Below, piece after piece: positions 5,739 to 7,270 of a stretch of 7,270 nt of DNA. The stretch lies in the NCBI GenBank assembly GCA_009469685.1, contig SSTA01000235.1:1-7270 (forward strand). The letters run 5' to 3'. The notes under the pieces were generated by a model. The model saw only the letters and a list, made by a program, of their open reading frames with translations. It was not told where the DNA came from and searched no databases. A program made the position numbers and the translations under genes. The DNA comes from Azonexaceae bacterium (GTDB taxonomy: Bacteria > Pseudomonadota > Gammaproteobacteria > Burkholderiales > Rhodocyclaceae). Each line of letters starts with the position of its first letter. The first letter of the stretch is position 1.

Positions 5739-7136
5739 CTAGAAGGCATGGGCGCCATGGGCGCCCAGGCTCATGATGTATTGGAGGAAGAATTGCTTGT
5801 CCGTCTCGCCGGGCCCGCGCGAATCGTCACGGGCGAATTGCACACGCAGGCGCGAGAACTCCGAGGGCGACCAATCCACCATCAGGCTGTCGCGCCGGGG
5901 CCGGTACTGAGCGAGGCTGGGGAAATCGGCGGCCGAAAGCGTTCCGGCATCGACCAGCCCAAGGCGTAGGGTGCCCGAATCCAGCGCATCGTAACGGTAG
6001 CCCACGCGCCAAAGGGGCATGAACTGCCACACCCCCTGGGCGTACCAGCCCGTCTGGCGACTGCGGAAGCGATCGCTGGCCTCGCCCACCCGATTGCTGC
6101 CTGCGCTGTCGTCGTAGGAGAGACTCCCGTCCTCCCGGCGCTGAAAGAATTCCGCCTGGAACTTGAAGTTCTGGCGCGTGGAATTGCCGTAGGGCGACCA
6201 TTTCCAGACGAAGTCCGCCCCCCAGGTAACGCTGCGGCCGGTGAAGCCGTTAGCCGTCGCCAGCCCGCTGGAATCGATGTCGTCCCAACTCCTTTCCCGG
6301 GCATGGGTGCGCACGTAGGAGACCCCTGCCTGCCAGGCATGGGATTCCCCCACATCGCCCCCGAGGTGGGCAAACAGCGCCCCCAGGCCGGCGCCGTTCC
6401 TGTCCCGTTCGCTGCCCGGGAATCCGCCGCCGCGGGCCAATTCGCCGCCGACTTCGAAAAACAATGCCGTCGGTGCCACCCACTTCAACTGCAGACCGTC
6501 CTGCGAGAGTCGCGACCCCCAGAAAGCCTTGTAAGCCAGAGGCGCATCGACGAAATCCCAACCGTGGGGATGCTGCTGGTTCAAATAGCCGATGCCGGAG
6601 AGGAAGCGTCCGCCTTTGAGCTTGAGGCCCGCCGGAAGCGCGAGGGTCTCGACACTGGCCTCCTCGGTCTCGATGTGACTTTCGCCGCCCTCGTCGGCAA
6701 CCGAAAAGCGGACATTGCCCCGAAAGAGGTGATCGACATTGGCGGAAATCGCCAACTCGGTCTCGCCCAGAGAGAAACTGCGCCCCGGGGGCCCGATCTC
6801 ACCACCGCTGGGGACGAACCCGCGCAGGCGATAGGTCTCGGGACTGCGGGAGGTGGCCGCGTATTTTCCGTCGAGGATGACGGATATTTCCGGATTGAAG
6901 GCACTCTGGCCAGCAGCCGGTCGCACCGCAGGCGACTCGCCCGCCCGGTTTCCGACCTGCTCGACCTGGGCCTCCGCCTGGGCGAGCTTCTTTTCGAGTG
7001 CGGCAATGCGCTGCTCGTAGGTCTTCTTCATATCGTCGATCTGGGCACGGATCGCAGCCAGATCGGCGTCGGTGGCGGCCCTGGCGCCTCCGGTAAGCGC
7101 CAGGACGGCGGCCAGCGCAATGCTTCGCTGGGGCAT
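5739..7136 (-). CDS. Outer-membrane beta-barrel protein with N-terminal coiled coil, linked to metal uptake
   Basis: A 465-residue exported protein. It has a signal peptide (MPQRSIALAAVLALTGGARA, cleavage after about residue 20) and a charged heptad-like coiled coil (about 21-62). A short Pro/Ala linker follows, then a long stretch of alternating polar/aromatic strands from about residue 81 (FNPEISVILDGKY) to a terminal phenylalanine, the usual outer-membrane assembly signal. Recognisable stretches include FSLGETELAISANVD, GRFLSGIGYLN and WDFVDAPLAYKAFWG. There is no TonB box and no plug domain, so it should behave as a porin-like channel or scaffold rather than a TonB-dependent receptor. Related barrels in proteobacteria, as I recall, also sit beside Znu-type genes. 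ATG 7136 has AGGAG six bases upstream. It is the first gene of the metal operon in this window, with the binding-protein gene 9 bases downstream. The metal role is inferred from position; barrel topology is confident, substrate is not. Confidence 0.82.
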   Translation of the reverse strand: MPQRSIALAAVLALTGGARAATDADLAAIRAQIDDMKKTYEQRIAALEKKLAQAEAQVEQVGNRAGESPAVRPAAGQSAFNPEISVILDGKYAATSRSPETYRLRGFVPSGGEIGPPGRSFSLGETELAISANVDHLFRGNVRFSVADEGGESHIETEEASVETLALPAGLKLKGGRFLSGIGYLNQQHPHGWDFVDAPLAYKAFWGSRLSQDGLQLKWVAPTALFFEVGGELARGGGFPGSERDRNGAGLGALFAHLGGDVGESHAWQAGVSYVRTHARERSWDDIDSSGLATANGFTGRSVTWGADFVWKWSPYGNSTRQNFKFQAEFFQRREDGSLSYDDSAGSNRVGEASDRFRSRQTGWYAQGVWQFMPLWRVGYRYDALDSGTLRLGLVDAGTLSAADFPSLAQYRPRRDSLMVDWSPSEFSRLRVQFARDDSRGPGETDKQFFLQYIMSLGAHGAHAF

Positions 7137-7270
7137 GGGAATCTCCTGAAATGTACGGACGAAAGCCCCCTCCGATGAGGCGGCCGATCAATCAGAACGT
7201 TTCAGGCGTCAGGCGGAGCGCCCTGGCGGGCACCGGGTGCTGGCAGGAAGCAGCGGCCGCTGGCCGGAGA
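7137..7270. other. Leader region upstream of the metal operon; no gene recognised
   Basis: The interval contains the AGGAG Shine-Dalgarno (7147-7143), two perfect tandem copies of TCAGGCG (7202-7215, plus strand) and a 12-bp palindrome CAGCGGCCGCTG (7251-7262). The AACGTT at 7196-7201 is a 6-bp palindrome. No convincing -35/-10 pair is seen on the minus strand and no AT-rich Zur-type palindrome is present, so any promoter or operator is either unusual or lies beyond the right edge. Confidence 0.55.
7202..7215. repeat. Tandem heptamer TCAGGCG x2 in operon leader
   Basis: Two exact adjacent copies of TCAGGCG, next to AACGTT. They lie about 66-79 bases upstream of the outer-membrane gene start. 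They could be part of a regulator site, but 14 bases of repeat in GC-rich DNA may be chance. Confidence 0.4.

Noticed and set aside
5739..7136. Reading the barrel as a TonB-dependent receptor
   Set aside because: Too short (465 residues), no plug domain, no TonB box; a coiled coil occupies the N-terminus instead.
7251..7262. CAGCGGCCGCTG palindrome as a terminator
   Set aside because: Perfect 12-bp palindrome but with no loop and no T-run on either side; GC-rich palindromes of this size are expected in such DNA.
7137..7270. Zur operator upstream of the metal operon
   Set aside because: No AT-rich palindrome resembling known Zur boxes; AACGTT and the TCAGGCG repeats are too short to name.

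Overview
The window reads as one minus-strand gene train from a high-GC proteobacterium. The HslV/HslU sequences, the HslV propeptide (MEQYHG before the catalytic Thr) and the neighbouring STAS and AEC proteins suggest a betaproteobacterium, probably Rhodocyclales-like. That placement rests on family resemblance only, since no marker such as rRNA is present. No tRNA, rRNA, insertion sequence, CRISPR array or phage gene was seen.

In transcription order (right to left) the first block is a metal-uptake cluster. It holds an outer-membrane beta-barrel protein with an N-terminal coiled coil (5739-7136), a ZnuA-type periplasmic metal-binding protein (4833-5729), a short ABC ATPase starting at TTG (4258-4836), a possible 23-codon coupling ORF (4190-4261), and a ZnuB-type ABC-3 permease (3390-4193). 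Together they could form a route for Zn2+ (or Mn2+/Fe2+) from outer membrane to cytoplasm. The metal cannot be read from sequence.

The second block, after a 71-base gap, is a protein-quality-control cluster. It holds a two-module STAS/helical-repeat protein (2065-3318), HslV peptidase (1520-2056), HslU ATPase/unfoldase (186-1523), and the 5' end of an AEC (auxin efflux carrier) family transporter (1-189) that runs off the left edge. HslV and HslU form the bacterial proteasome-like protease. Why a STAS protein sits directly in front of them is not known from the sequence.

Most junctions are coupled by 4-base start/stop overlaps (TTGA, ATGA, ATGA, ATGA, GTGA). The others have 8-9 base gaps in which the Shine-Dalgarno overlaps the previous stop codon. 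The only larger non-coding stretches are 3319-3389 (possible weak promoter) and 7137-7270 (leader of the metal operon). Neither shows a convincing terminator or a recognisable Zur site. The window is largely ordinary; the best second-look items are the double-coupled mini-ORF, the duplicated STAS architecture and the outer-membrane barrel heading the metal ABC operon.
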